Source of the DNA: Burkholderiaceae bacterium
GTDB lineage: Bacteria; Pseudomonadota; Gammaproteobacteria; Burkholderiales; Burkholderiaceae_C
Assembly: GCA_017999135.1 (NCBI GenBank)
Contig: JAGOBT010000044.1
Location: 1 to 12,509, forward strand
Direction: 5' to 3'
DNA: 12,509 nt
The notes under the pieces were generated by a model. The model saw only the letters and a list, made by a program, of their open reading frames with translations, had not been told where the DNA came from and did not search any database. This document shows positions 1 through 7,070 of the stretch, piece by piece; the stretch's first letter is position 1, and each line of letters opens with the position of its first letter. The translations under genes and the position numbers were made by a program.

Positions 1-1
1 C

Positions 2-229
2 CTGGCGCTGCTGGCCTTCGGCTCGGGCTTCATCAAGGGCTTCGCCGTGGTGCACTGCCTGGGCATCCTGACCAGCATGTTCTCGGCGGTGATGTTCTCG
101 CGCGGCCTGGTCAACCTGTGGTACGGCAGCAAGAAGCGCCTGAAGAGCGTGTCCATCGGCCAGGTGTGGCGCCCCGATGGCAGCAAGCCGCCGGTGGTGG
201 CCAACGACGAGCCGGCCGCCAAGGCCTGA
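2..229 (+). CDS. secD: SecD, protein translocase subunit (3' end only)
   Basis: This is the last 75 residues of SecD; the 5' part lies outside the window. SecD forms the SecDF complex in the inner membrane, which uses the proton gradient to help pull preproteins out of the SecYEG channel. The visible part opens inside the fifth or sixth membrane segment. It has the family signature GSGFIKGFAVVHCLGILTS followed by the SRGLVN-LWYG type end of the last transmembrane helix. A short cytoplasmic tail rich in Lys and Pro then runs to the TGA stop. The next gene, secF, starts 19 bases downstream, which is the usual secD-secF operon. The identification is based on the family's conserved C-terminal membrane sequence and on the neighbour. 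Confidence 0.93.
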   Translation: MALLAFGSGFIKGFAVVHCLGILTSMFSAVMFSRGLVNLWYGSKKRLKSVSIGQVWRPDGSKPPVVANDEPAAKA

Positions 230-248
230 GCAGGGCAGGGAGCACGAC

Positions 249-1283
249 ATGGAATTCTTCCGCATCCGCCGCGACATCCCGTTCATGCGGCATGCGCTGG
301 TGTTCAACGTCATCTCGTTCGTCACCTTCGCGCTGGCGGTGTTCTTCCTCGTCACCCGCGGGCTGCACCTGTCGATCGAATTCACCGGCGGCACCGTGCT
401 GGAGGTGGAATACGCCCAGGCCGCCGATCTGGAAAAGACCCGTGCCACCGTCGAGGCCATGGGCTTCGGCGAGGTGCAGGTGCAGAACTTCGGCACCTCG
501 CGCGACGTGCTGGTGCGCCTGCCGGTGCGCGGCAACATGAAGCAGACCGAGGTGGCTGGCGCCGTCTTCGACAAGCTGTGCGCCGCCGAGGGCGGCACGG
601 TCGAGACCAAGGCCTACACCACGCCCCAGGGCGAGCAGGTCAGCCGGCCCAGCTGTGCCAAGGCCGGCGGCGCCGAGCCGGTGAAGCTGTCGCGCACTGA
701 ATTCGTCGGCCCCGCCGTGGGCGATGAGCTGGCCAGCGACGGCCTGAAGGCCCTGGCCTTCGTCGTGATCGGCATCGTCGTGTACCTGGCGTTCCGGTTC
801 GAATGGAAGTTCGGCGTGGCCGGCATCATCGCCAACCTGCACGACGTGGTCATCATCCTGGGCTTCTTCGCCTTCTTCCAGTGGGAGTTCTCGCTGGCGG
901 TGCTGGCGGCGGTGCTGGCGGTGCTGGGCTACTCGGTCAACGAGTCGGTGGTGATCTTCGACCGGGTGCGCGAAGCGTTCCGGAAGTACCGCAAGCTGAG
1001 CACGGCGCAGACCATCGACCACGCCATCACCAGCACCATCAGCCGCACCGTGATCACCCACGGATCCACACAATTGATGGTGTTGTCGATGCTGTTGTTC
1101 GGAGGCCCCACGCTGCATTACTTTGCGGTGGCCCTGACCATCGGGATTCTTTTTGGGATCTACTCATCGGTGTTCGTGGCTGCCGCCATCGCGATGTGGC
1201 TGGGCGTCAAGCGCGAGGACCTGATCAAGTCCTCCGGCAAGGAGCACGATCCCAACGATCCGAACGCTGGCGCCGTGGTGTAG
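249..1283 (+). CDS. secF: SecF, protein translocase subunit
   Basis: SecF (344 aa) is the partner of SecD in the inner-membrane SecDF complex that assists Sec-dependent export with the proton-motive force. The ATG at 249 is chosen because AGGGAG (237-242) sits six bases before it and the protein then begins MEFFRIRRDIPFM, as family members do; an in-frame ATG at 177 overlaps secD and is unlikely. Visible parts are: TM1 about 15-35; the periplasmic domain with EFTGGT at 44-49 and EFVGP at 151-155; a block of five membrane helices from about 166 to 320; and NESVVIFDRVRE at 231-242. The periplasmic domain carries about 26 extra residues (about 111-147) compared with E. coli SecF as I remember it, bounded by Cys111 and Cys136. 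Bases 1061-1180 have clearly lower GC and codons unlike the rest of the gene. Confidence 0.96.
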   Translation: MEFFRIRRDIPFMRHALVFNVISFVTFALAVFFLVTRGLHLSIEFTGGTVLEVEYAQAADLEKTRATVEAMGFGEVQVQNFGTSRDVLVRLPVRGNMKQTEVAGAVFDKLCAAEGGTVETKAYTTPQGEQVSRPSCAKAGGAEPVKLSRTEFVGPAVGDELASDGLKALAFVVIGIVVYLAFRFEWKFGVAGIIANLHDVVIILGFFAFFQWEFSLAVLAAVLAVLGYSVNESVVIFDRVREAFRKYRKLSTAQTIDHAITSTISRTVITHGSTQLMVLSMLLFGGPTLHYFAVALTIGILFGIYSSVFVAAAIAMWLGVKREDLIKSSGKEHDPNDPNAGAVV

Positions 1284-1326
1284 AAACGGGGCTGGACAGC
1301 AGTACCACCGACCCGACCCGTTTCCC

Positions 1327-3873
1327 ATGGCGACCGCCGCAGACCCCGCCCAGATCGCCAGCCAGGCGCGGCGGCGGTACGTCGACATGCTGCTCAAGGG
1401 CCTGCCGGCCCTGGTGGCGCGCATCGGCAACGGCGCGCGTGAACTGCTCGACAAGCCGGCCGAGTACGCCACCGGGCAGCGGCGGCGTGACCTGGTGCAG
1501 GGCCTGATCAAGCTGTCGGGCGGCTGGCATGGCGCCATGTCGCATGGCTTGCGCCATGTGCTGCAGCACGGCATCACTGCCTCGCAGCCGGGTGACCTGC
1601 CGCCGCCGGGCGCGGGCAGCGGGTTGTCGCTGGTCGAGAACGACGTCATCGAGCGCGAGATCCTCACCTCGCGCCTGGCGCTGGCCATCATGGACCGCGC
1701 CGGCTGGGAATTCACCGACCTGCGCTCGCGCATGGCCATGCTCGAGCGCCGCGGCGAACTCGACACCCACGACATGCTGCGCGCCCACATCCTGGCGCGT
1801 GTGGTGCTGGACGCCTGGCGCAGCGCCGGGCTCAGCGCGGTCGACTGGCGCGAGGCGCAGCCCCTGTTGCACGATGAGTTCGCCGGCCTGGCCCAGGAGG
1901 CCTACCACGAGACCAACCGCTGGCTGGTCGAGCACCGGGTGATGGCCGATGTCGACCTGCGGCCCTACATCCGCCGCACCGTCGACAGCCATGCCGGTCT
2001 GGCCGGCACCACCACGCAAGCCCCGTTGCGCGGCCCCGCACCCGCCCGCGCTCCAGGCGCCCGCGGGGTGGACGGGCGGGCCGGTCGCGACGACGGCCAT
2101 GCGTCGGGTTTCGGCGCATCGGCCAGCCCCGGGCTGGCGCCCAGTGCGTCCCACGCCCCCGCCGCCTACCCGGGTGCCGGCGGCGGGTATGGTGCTGCCG
2201 GCAGCCACACCGTGACTGGCCAGGCGGGCGCCGGGCGCGGGCTGGCGGGCCGCCCCCTGGTGCACGCCCGTGGCGGCATGCCGGCGCATCCCGCCGCCGC
2301 CCCGGCGTCGGCCACCGTCGGCGAGGAAACCCGCATGATGACGCGCGCCGGCCCGCTGGCGCGTGGCAGTGACCACGCCGAGGCGGTGCTGGGCCGGCTG
2401 AACCGCCTGGTGGGCCGCCACCTGCCCGGCTTTGCCGACACCGCCCACGCCCGCCCGGTGACCGAGGCGCTGTCGCTGGCCATCAACAACGCCCAGCAGA
2501 ACCTGCGCCGCCGCCTGACGCCGCCGCAGGCCGGTGCCACCATCGCCCATGGCCAGGCGCATGCCGCCACGGTGATGACCGGCCCGATGCTGCTGGAGGA
2601 ACTGCAGCAGGGCAAGCAGGCGCTGAAGCAGGCCGCCAGCACGCCGGCCGAGCGCGCGACCATCGAGATCGTGGCGATGATGTTCCAGAGCATCCTCACC
2701 GAAGACCGCATCCCCGCGGCGATGCGGGTCTGGTTCGCCCGGCTGCAGATGCCGGTGCTGCGGGTGGCCGTCAGCGAACCCGATTTCTTCGCCAACCTCG
2801 ACCACCCGGCGCGCCGGCTGATCGACCGCATGGGCGCCTGCGTGATGGGCCTGGATTCGGCCAGCCGCAACGTGGGCGATGCGCTGGAGAAGGAGATCAA
2901 GCGCGTGGTGCAGGTGGTCGAGGCCTACCCCGACACCGGCCGGCGTGTGTTCCAGACCGTGCTGGGCGAATTCGAGAAGTTCCTGGAGCACTACTTCAAG
3001 AACGAGAACGAGGCCTCGCGCCGCGGCGTGTCGCTGGCCCAGCAGGTGGAGCAGCGCGAAACGCTGGCCATCCAGTACACCATCGAGCTGCGCCGCATGC
3101 TCAACGAGGTGCCGGTGCAGGAGGGCGTGCGCCAGTTCCTGTTCCAGGTGTGGGCCGATGTGCTGGCCACCAGCGCGGTGCGCTACGGCGGCCAGAGCGC
3201 CGAGACCAAGACCATGAAGCGCGCCGCCGCCGACCTGATCTGGTCGGCCAGCGCCAAGGTCACCCGTGAAGAGCGTGCCGAAGTCATCCGCCGCTTGCCG
3301 CCGCTGCTCAAGCGCCTGCGCGAGGGCATGGCCTCGGCCAACATGGCGCCCGAGAAGCAGGAAGAACGCCTGAACGCGCTGAACAACGCGCTGGCTGCGG
3401 CCTTCACCGCCAAGGCCGCGGTGATCCCGAACGACCGCCTGCAGGACCTGATGGAACGGCTGGAATCGATCGAGGAACTGCTGCCTGGCAGCGAGGACAT
3501 CGAGATCGACGAAAGCCTGGTGCTCGACCTGTCGGGCCACGAAAGCAGTGAGCTGGAGGTGGTGTCCGACGGCGGGACGCTGCCCACGGCGCCGATGGTT
3601 GCCTGGGCGCGCGAACTGCTGGTGGGCAGCTGGTACACGCTGGAATACCGCGGCCGGCATGAAACCGTGCAGCTCGCCTGGCACGGCATGCGGCGGCAGC
3701 TGTCGTTGTTCGTCACCGCGGGCGGGCGCTGCGTGCTGTTCCAGCAGCAGCGGTTGGCGGCCTTCCTGCAGGCCGGGCTGCTGCTGCCGGCACAGGACGA
3801 GGCACTGACGGTGAAGGCCACGCGCAACGCGCTGGCCAAGCTCGACGCCGATCCCTCCAAGCTGATGAATTGA
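1327..3873 (+). CDS. DUF1631 domain-containing protein, function unknown
   Basis: This 848-residue cytoplasmic protein belongs to the DUF1631 family of proteobacteria, whose role is not established; annotations as thymidine phosphorylase in databases are not supported by anything seen here. The N-terminal part (about 1-223) and the central part (about 345-720) are mostly helical and charged. They are split by an Ala/Gly/Pro/His-rich low-complexity stretch at about 224-345. An acidic segment (about 715-750) is followed by a small C-terminal domain (about 755-848) with a GSWYTLEYRG strand and an LAW...LSLF pattern. I infer a PilZ-like beta-barrel for this domain; the classic RxxxR and DxSxxG c-di-GMP motifs are not evident. 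No signal peptide or membrane segment is seen. The ATG follows secF by 43 bases without a clear Shine-Dalgarno sequence. The family call is fairly sure; the function is unknown. Confidence 0.85.
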   Translation: MATAADPAQIASQARRRYVDMLLKGLPALVARIGNGARELLDKPAEYATGQRRRDLVQGLIKLSGGWHGAMSHGLRHVLQHGITASQPGDLPPPGAGSGLSLVENDVIEREILTSRLALAIMDRAGWEFTDLRSRMAMLERRGELDTHDMLRAHILARVVLDAWRSAGLSAVDWREAQPLLHDEFAGLAQEAYHETNRWLVEHRVMADVDLRPYIRRTVDSHAGLAGTTTQAPLRGPAPARAPGARGVDGRAGRDDGHASGFGASASPGLAPSASHAPAAYPGAGGGYGAAGSHTVTGQAGAGRGLAGRPLVHARGGMPAHPAAAPASATVGEETRMMTRAGPLARGSDHAEAVLGRLNRLVGRHLPGFADTAHARPVTEALSLAINNAQQNLRRRLTPPQAGATIAHGQAHAATVMTGPMLLEELQQGKQALKQAASTPAERATIEIVAMMFQSILTEDRIPAAMRVWFARLQMPVLRVAVSEPDFFANLDHPARRLIDRMGACVMGLDSASRNVGDALEKEIKRVVQVVEAYPDTGRRVFQTVLGEFEKFLEHYFKNENEASRRGVSLAQQVEQRETLAIQYTIELRRMLNEVPVQEGVRQFLFQVWADVLATSAVRYGGQSAETKTMKRAAADLIWSASAKVTREERAEVIRRLPPLLKRLREGMASANMAPEKQEERLNALNNALAAAFTAKAAVIPNDRLQDLMERLESIEELLPGSEDIEIDESLVLDLSGHESSELEVVSDGGTLPTAPMVAWARELLVGSWYTLEYRGRHETVQLAWHGMRRQLSLFVTAGGRCVLFQQQRLAAFLQAGLLLPAQDEALTVKATRNALAKLDADPSKLMN

Positions 3874-3876
3874 CCA

Positions 3877-3891
3877 GGCAGCGCGGCTGCC
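3877..3891. terminator. Small GC hairpin between convergent genes
   Basis: GGCAGC-GCG-GCTGCC is a perfect six-base-pair inverted repeat with a three-base loop. It lies in the 28 bases between the stop of the DUF1631 gene and the stop of smg, which run toward each other. It could end transcription from both sides. There is no T-run on either side, so it is not a classical intrinsic terminator, and it may simply be a chance feature of GC-rich DNA. Confidence 0.35.
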
Positions 3892-3901
3892 GGCTGCGCG
3901 T

Positions 3902-4354
3902 CTAGTGGATCAGGCGCTCTTCGGGGGCGACGAACAACTCGTCGAGGATCAACGCGTCGGGTTCCTCGCCCAGGCTCCAGAAGACCATCAGCACGATGAC
4001 CTTCAGGTCTTCCAGCGCCAGCGGGCAGTCGCCCACGGCACTGGCGCGGTCGATGACCATCTCGCGCATGGCGGGCGGCAGCACGCCGGCCGATTCAAGA
4101 AAGCTGACGAAGCCGATCGAGTCTTCGCCCAGGCGGTCGATCTCGGCGGTGGAGTACACCCGCAGGCTGTCGGCCGATTGATCGGCGGCATAGGCCTGGG
4201 CGTTTTCGGCCAGGCCATCCAGCCAGACCAGCGCTTCCTGGATTTCGTCGGTCTCGAAGCCGACCGCCGACAGTTTGCGCGTCAACTGGTCGTGGTCGGG
4301 GCAGGCGTCCGGGCGCCAATAGTTCTCGTAGAGATAGACCAGCACTTCGAACAT
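3902..4354 (-). CDS. smg: Smg family protein (DUF494)
   Basis: This 150-residue protein is a Smg/DUF494 family member, close in length to E. coli Smg (about 157 aa). Its molecular function is not established; the family is known mainly for its conserved place beside dprA and topA. Family marks are the start MFEVLVYLYENYW, the segment EIQEALVWLDGL (38-49), the segment RVYSTAEIDRL (65-75) and the end ALILDELFVAPEERLIH. It is soluble, acidic and helical, with no signal peptide. The ATG at 4354 is chosen because the family begins at MFEV; an upstream in-frame ATG at 4402 would add 16 residues unlike the family. It lies 111 bases after dprA on the same strand, with its own promoter-like sequence directly before the ATG. 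topA, often next door, is absent here. Confidence 0.93.
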   Translation of the reverse strand: MFEVLVYLYENYWRPDACPDHDQLTRKLSAVGFETDEIQEALVWLDGLAENAQAYAADQSADSLRVYSTAEIDRLGEDSIGFVSFLESAGVLPPAMREMVIDRASAVGDCPLALEDLKVIVLMVFWSLGEEPDALILDELFVAPEERLIH

Positions 4355-4388
4355 CGGACCACTATACCCCAGGGGTTTGCGCTGAAAA
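4355..4388 (-). promoter_or_regulatory. Sigma-70-like promoter directly before smg
   Basis: Read on the minus strand, TTTTCA (4388-4383; four of six to TTGACA) is followed after 16 bases by TATAGT (4366-4361; five of six to TATAAT). Only six bases separate the -10 box from the smg ATG, so transcription would start at or next to the A of the start codon. The 11-base palindrome ACCCCAGGGGT (4366-4376) lies in the spacer and touches the -10 box. No Shine-Dalgarno sequence is present. The promoter match is seen in the sequence; a leaderless mRNA is inference. Confidence 0.5.
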
Positions 4389-4465
4389 CCGGCGTTGTGC
4401 AACCCGGCCCGCAGGCCATCTGCCCCCTGCGCTGCGCGTGCAGGCGCCCAGGTCTGGTGCAGGCC

Positions 4466-5593
4466 TCAGGCGCCCTGGCGGCGCTGGTACAGGCCACCTG
4501 GCAGGCGGGCCACCCGGCCGTCGAGCTCCAGGGTCAGCAGATGGGCCGACAAGGTGTGCGCTGGCCAGCCGCAGCGGTCGATCAGGGTGTCGAGTGACTG
4601 CGGATCGTGGCCCAGTGCGGTCAACACCGGGTCGGCCTCGTCGGGCGCCGCGGTGCCGGTGGCTGCCGCTGCGGTGCGCACCGCCAGCGGCGCCGGGTGC
4701 AGCGGGCCCAGTTCGTCGGCCACCTGCTCGGGCGAGTCGACCAGCGCTGCGCCCTGGCGGATCAGCGCATGGCAGCCGGCCGACTGTGGCGCCAGGATCG
4801 ACCCCGGGATCGCCAGCACGTCGCGCCCGGCCTCCGACGCCAGCCGTGCGGTGATCAGCGAGCCCGAGCGCAGCGCCGCTTCCACCACCAGGGTGCCGCG
4901 CGACAGGCCCGCGATGATGCGGTTGCGCTGCGGAAAGTTGGCCGACAGCGGCGGCGTGCCCAGGCAGTACTCGCTGATCAGCAGGCCGGTCTCGGCGATG
5001 CGGTGGGCCAGCGCCCGGTGGCTGGGCGGGTAGACCCGGTCGATGCCGGTGCCCACCACCGCGATGGTGCGGCCGCCGGCCGCCAATGCGCCCTCATGCG
5101 CGGCGCCGTCCACCCCCGCGGCCAGGCCCGAGACGATGGTCCAGCCCTGGCCGGCCAGCGACTGGGCAAAGCGGCTGGCGTTGTCGCGGCCTTGCGCCGT
5201 GGGCCGGCGGCTGCCCACGATGGCCAGGCAGGGCGACGACAGCAGCGCCGCATCGCCCTGCAGGTACAGCAGCAGCGGTGGGTCGGCGCTGTGCAGCAAC
5301 GGTGACGGGTAGTCGGCATCGCCCAGCAGCAGCACCCGGCGGCCAGGCACCGCCGCACGCCAGGCCAGCGTGGCGGCCAGCCGGTCGGCGTGGCCTTCCG
5401 GCGGTGTGGACAGCGCCAGGGCGGTGGGGGCGTCGACGCACTCGCGCAGCGCGTCCGGCGGCGCTGCGATGGCGGCTTGCGGCGACAGGAAGCGGGCCAG
5501 CAGCCGGCGTGCCGCCTCACGGCCGACGCCGGGGCTGTGCAGCAGATGCAGCCACGCGCCGAGATCGGCGTCGTCCAGCGCGGCGGGCGGCAT
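4466..5593 (-). CDS. dprA: DprA/Smf, DNA-processing protein
   Basis: DprA (375 aa) binds incoming single-stranded DNA in the cytoplasm during natural transformation, protects it and loads RecA onto it. Domains in order: a SAM/helix-hairpin-helix-like N-terminus (about 10-60); the Rossmann-like DprA domain (about 85-295) with IVGSRRPT at 125-132, SGLAAGVDGAAH at 155-166, GTGIDRVYPP at 181-190, and FPQRNRIIAGLS at 220-231; an Ala-rich linker (about 300-320); and a C-terminal winged-helix domain (about 321-372). All core motifs are intact and the length matches E. coli Smf (about 374 aa). The ATG at 5593 is chosen because the family domain begins right after it; the frame is open for 65 more codons upstream, but these overlap the preceding gene and are Arg/Pro-rich. 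It starts 17 bases after the LysM gene, so the two probably share one transcript. Confidence 0.97.
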   Translation of the reverse strand: MPPAALDDADLGAWLHLLHSPGVGREAARRLLARFLSPQAAIAAPPDALRECVDAPTALALSTPPEGHADRLAATLAWRAAVPGRRVLLLGDADYPSPLLHSADPPLLLYLQGDAALLSSPCLAIVGSRRPTAQGRDNASRFAQSLAGQGWTIVSGLAAGVDGAAHEGALAAGGRTIAVVGTGIDRVYPPSHRALAHRIAETGLLISEYCLGTPPLSANFPQRNRIIAGLSRGTLVVEAALRSGSLITARLASEAGRDVLAIPGSILAPQSAGCHALIRQGAALVDSPEQVADELGPLHPAPLAVRTAAAATGTAAPDEADPVLTALGHDPQSLDTLIDRCGWPAHTLSAHLLTLELDGRVARLPGGLYQRRQGA

Positions 5594-5610
5594 CGGCGCG
5601 CGGCGTGGGG

Positions 5611-6801
5611 TCAGGGTTCGCTGAAGCGGTCGCCGGGGCGGATCGGATCGAAGGCCGAGACGATCAGCGCATACGACACGCGGTCGAACACCCGGAAGAC
5701 GAACAGCAGGCCGCTGCGTTCGTCCGGCAGCTGGATGGGCTGCGGCTTGTCGCCGGTGCGGTCGCTGCCCGGTGCGCCGGCGCGCCACAGCGCCAGCACA
5801 TGGCCGCGTTCCAGCCCGTCCTGGCTGCCGCGGTTGATGGCGACGATCTGGTTCTGGCCGGCGGTGAGTGCCTCGCCGTAGACCGACACCACCCGGCCGT
5901 CGATCGGCTTGGCCGGCGGGTGCGGCACATAGGCGGAGAAATCGCGTGGCGGCACCGGCGACAGCCGGTCGCCCACGCCGGCCTCCTGGCGGGCGCTGGT
6001 CATCACGAAGGTGGCGGGCACCGGCAGGCCATTGACCGGCGACTTGCCGTCGGCGCGCAGGAAATCGGCCGTGCCGATGTAGCCGGCTTCGTAGCCCAGC
6101 ACCTCGTTGCTCAGCGGGTCGCGCAGCGGCTTGCTCTGGCGGAACAGCGAAAAGCTGCGCGCGCCCGCCAGGTCGCCACGCACGTAGGCCAGTTCACCGC
6201 GCGAGACCTGCAGCCGGCCTTCCTGCGTGGCGACGATGCGTGGCGCCGCGGCCAGCTGGTCCTGGCTGAGCACCACGGCCTCATTCAGGAAGGGCCCGAT
6301 CAGCTGCAGCGGGATGGAGGCGATGGCGCCGTTCTCCAGCAGTTCGCTGCGCACACGCGGCGACAGCTTGACGGTGTTGGTCGGCGCCTGGCCGTCGGCC
6401 GTGCCGCCGCCCATCACCAGGCGGGCGCGGTCGCCATCTTTCACCAGCACCAGCACCTGGCCGGGGTAGATCAGGTGCGGATTGCGGATGTCCTGCAGGT
6501 TCATGCCCCACAGCTCGGGCCAGCGCCAGGGTGACTTGAGGAACAGGCTGGCGATGGCCCACAGCGTGTCGCCGCGCTGCACCGTGTGCGACGCCGGGGC
6601 GTTGTCGGCCAGGGCCGACAGTGGCACGCCGGCCCCGGCCACCTGCTGCGCCGTGGCGCGCTGGGCCGGGGTGATCGGCAGGTTGCCCTGCGCGACGGCC
6701 AGCGTGGCCGCGCAGGTGGCCAGCAGCCCCAGGGCCAGCCCGTGCCAGCCGCCGGTGGACCGGGCTGCCGGGTGGGCAAGGTGCGTGGGGCGTTGGGGCA
6801 T
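5611..6801 (-). CDS. tsaP: LysM peptidoglycan-binding protein, TsaP-like
   Basis: This is a 396-residue exported protein. TsaP binds peptidoglycan in the periplasm and anchors the type IV pilus secretin PilQ. A signal peptide is visible (basic start, hydrophobic core about 20-36, likely cleavage after AVA at 37). A LysM domain follows at about 72-120 (HTVQRGDTLWAIA, NPHLIYPGQVLVL). The C-terminal part (about 300-396) has NRGSQDGLERGHVLAL and ends PIRPGDRF, which resembles the FlgT-type C-terminal domain known in TsaP. The place between def and dprA matches P. aeruginosa PA0020 (tsaP) as I recall it. The ATG at 6801 has GGAG nine bases upstream; a GTG at 6843 is the alternative. The LysM assignment is firm; the TsaP role is inferred, since no pilus genes are in the window. 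Confidence 0.85.
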   Translation of the reverse strand: MPQRPTHLAHPAARSTGGWHGLALGLLATCAATLAVAQGNLPITPAQRATAQQVAGAGVPLSALADNAPASHTVQRGDTLWAIASLFLKSPWRWPELWGMNLQDIRNPHLIYPGQVLVLVKDGDRARLVMGGGTADGQAPTNTVKLSPRVRSELLENGAIASIPLQLIGPFLNEAVVLSQDQLAAAPRIVATQEGRLQVSRGELAYVRGDLAGARSFSLFRQSKPLRDPLSNEVLGYEAGYIGTADFLRADGKSPVNGLPVPATFVMTSARQEAGVGDRLSPVPPRDFSAYVPHPPAKPIDGRVVSVYGEALTAGQNQIVAINRGSQDGLERGHVLALWRAGAPGSDRTGDKPQPIQLPDERSGLLFVFRVFDRVSYALIVSAFDPIRPGDRFSEP

Positions 6802-6849
6802 GGGGGCGGTCTCCGGAAGGGCCGGTGCCACAATCCGGCCCACCGGGGG

Positions 6850-6878
6850 ACCGGCAGCGGGCGTGGTGCACCGGCAGC
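6850..6878. repeat. Nine-base direct repeat in the tsaP leader
   Basis: ACCGGCAGC occurs at 6850-6858 and again at 6870-6878. The copies are exactly 20 bases apart start to start, about two helical turns, so they would face the same side of the DNA. They lie between the candidate promoters and the tsaP ATG. This could be a paired protein-binding site or chance. Confidence 0.35.
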
Positions 6879-6906
6879 ATGGGTGGCCAGATGGCCAGCA
6901 ATGTTC

Positions 6907-6949
6907 ATGCTACCTCGCAGATTCTGCCGGTAAACCCTTGATATCGCAA
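6907..6949 (-). promoter_or_regulatory. Candidate promoters for tsaP-dprA
   Basis: Two overlapping sigma-70-like matches read leftward. One is TTGCGA (6949-6944), a 17-base spacer and CAGAAT (6926-6921). The other is TTTACC (6934-6929), a 16-base spacer and TAGCAT (6912-6907). Each box matches four of six consensus bases. The palindrome GCAGA-T-TCTGC (6917-6927) overlaps the first -10 box and could be an operator. Either start would give a leader of roughly 100 bases. Confidence 0.4.
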
Positions 6950-7005
6950 CGAAATGCAGGGCGCTTCAGGGCTGGCTTCGGTCCGCTGCGCCGTGCCGGC
7001 GTTGC

Positions 7006-7034
7006 TTGACATCCACACTGGCCGCCCCATCTGC
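7006..7034 (+). promoter_or_regulatory. Candidate promoter for def-fmt
   Basis: A perfect TTGACA (7006-7011) is followed at 16 to 18 bases by only weak -10 candidates (CATCTG to TCTGCA around 7028-7035). A start near 7040 would leave a leader of about 30 bases before the def ATG. The -35 match is plain; the missing -10 box keeps confidence modest. Confidence 0.4.
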
Positions 7035-7070
7035 AGGGTGTGCCCGACTGCGTGACCGCACCTGCTTGCC

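Larger units (their letters stand above)
6802..7070. promoter_or_regulatory. Divergent intergenic region between tsaP and def
   Basis: These 269 bases hold no convincing gene. The middle (about 6900-6955) is less GC-rich than the flanks and carries promoter-like boxes for the leftward gene; a perfect TTGACA for the rightward gene lies near 7006. The part nearer tsaP (6850-6878) contains a nine-base direct repeat. The conserved arrangement of tsaP-dprA against def-fmt makes this the natural control point for both transcripts. Confidence 0.6.

Noticed and set aside
1225..3684. An 819-codon open frame on the minus strand opposite the DUF1631 gene
   Set aside because: It is rich in His, Arg, Gly, Ala and Gln without any domain. 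It mirrors the third-position GC bias of the plus-strand gene, as expected in about 70% GC DNA.
5594..5788. Upstream in-frame extension of dprA by 65 codons
   Set aside because: The extra residues are Arg/Pro-rich, lie entirely over or next to the tsaP 3' end, and have no family match; the DprA domain starts right after the ATG at 5593.
5086..6534. A 482-codon open frame on the plus strand opposite dprA and tsaP
   Set aside because: It crosses the junction of two solid genes on the other strand and is made of Arg/Ala/Gly/His-rich sequence without motifs.
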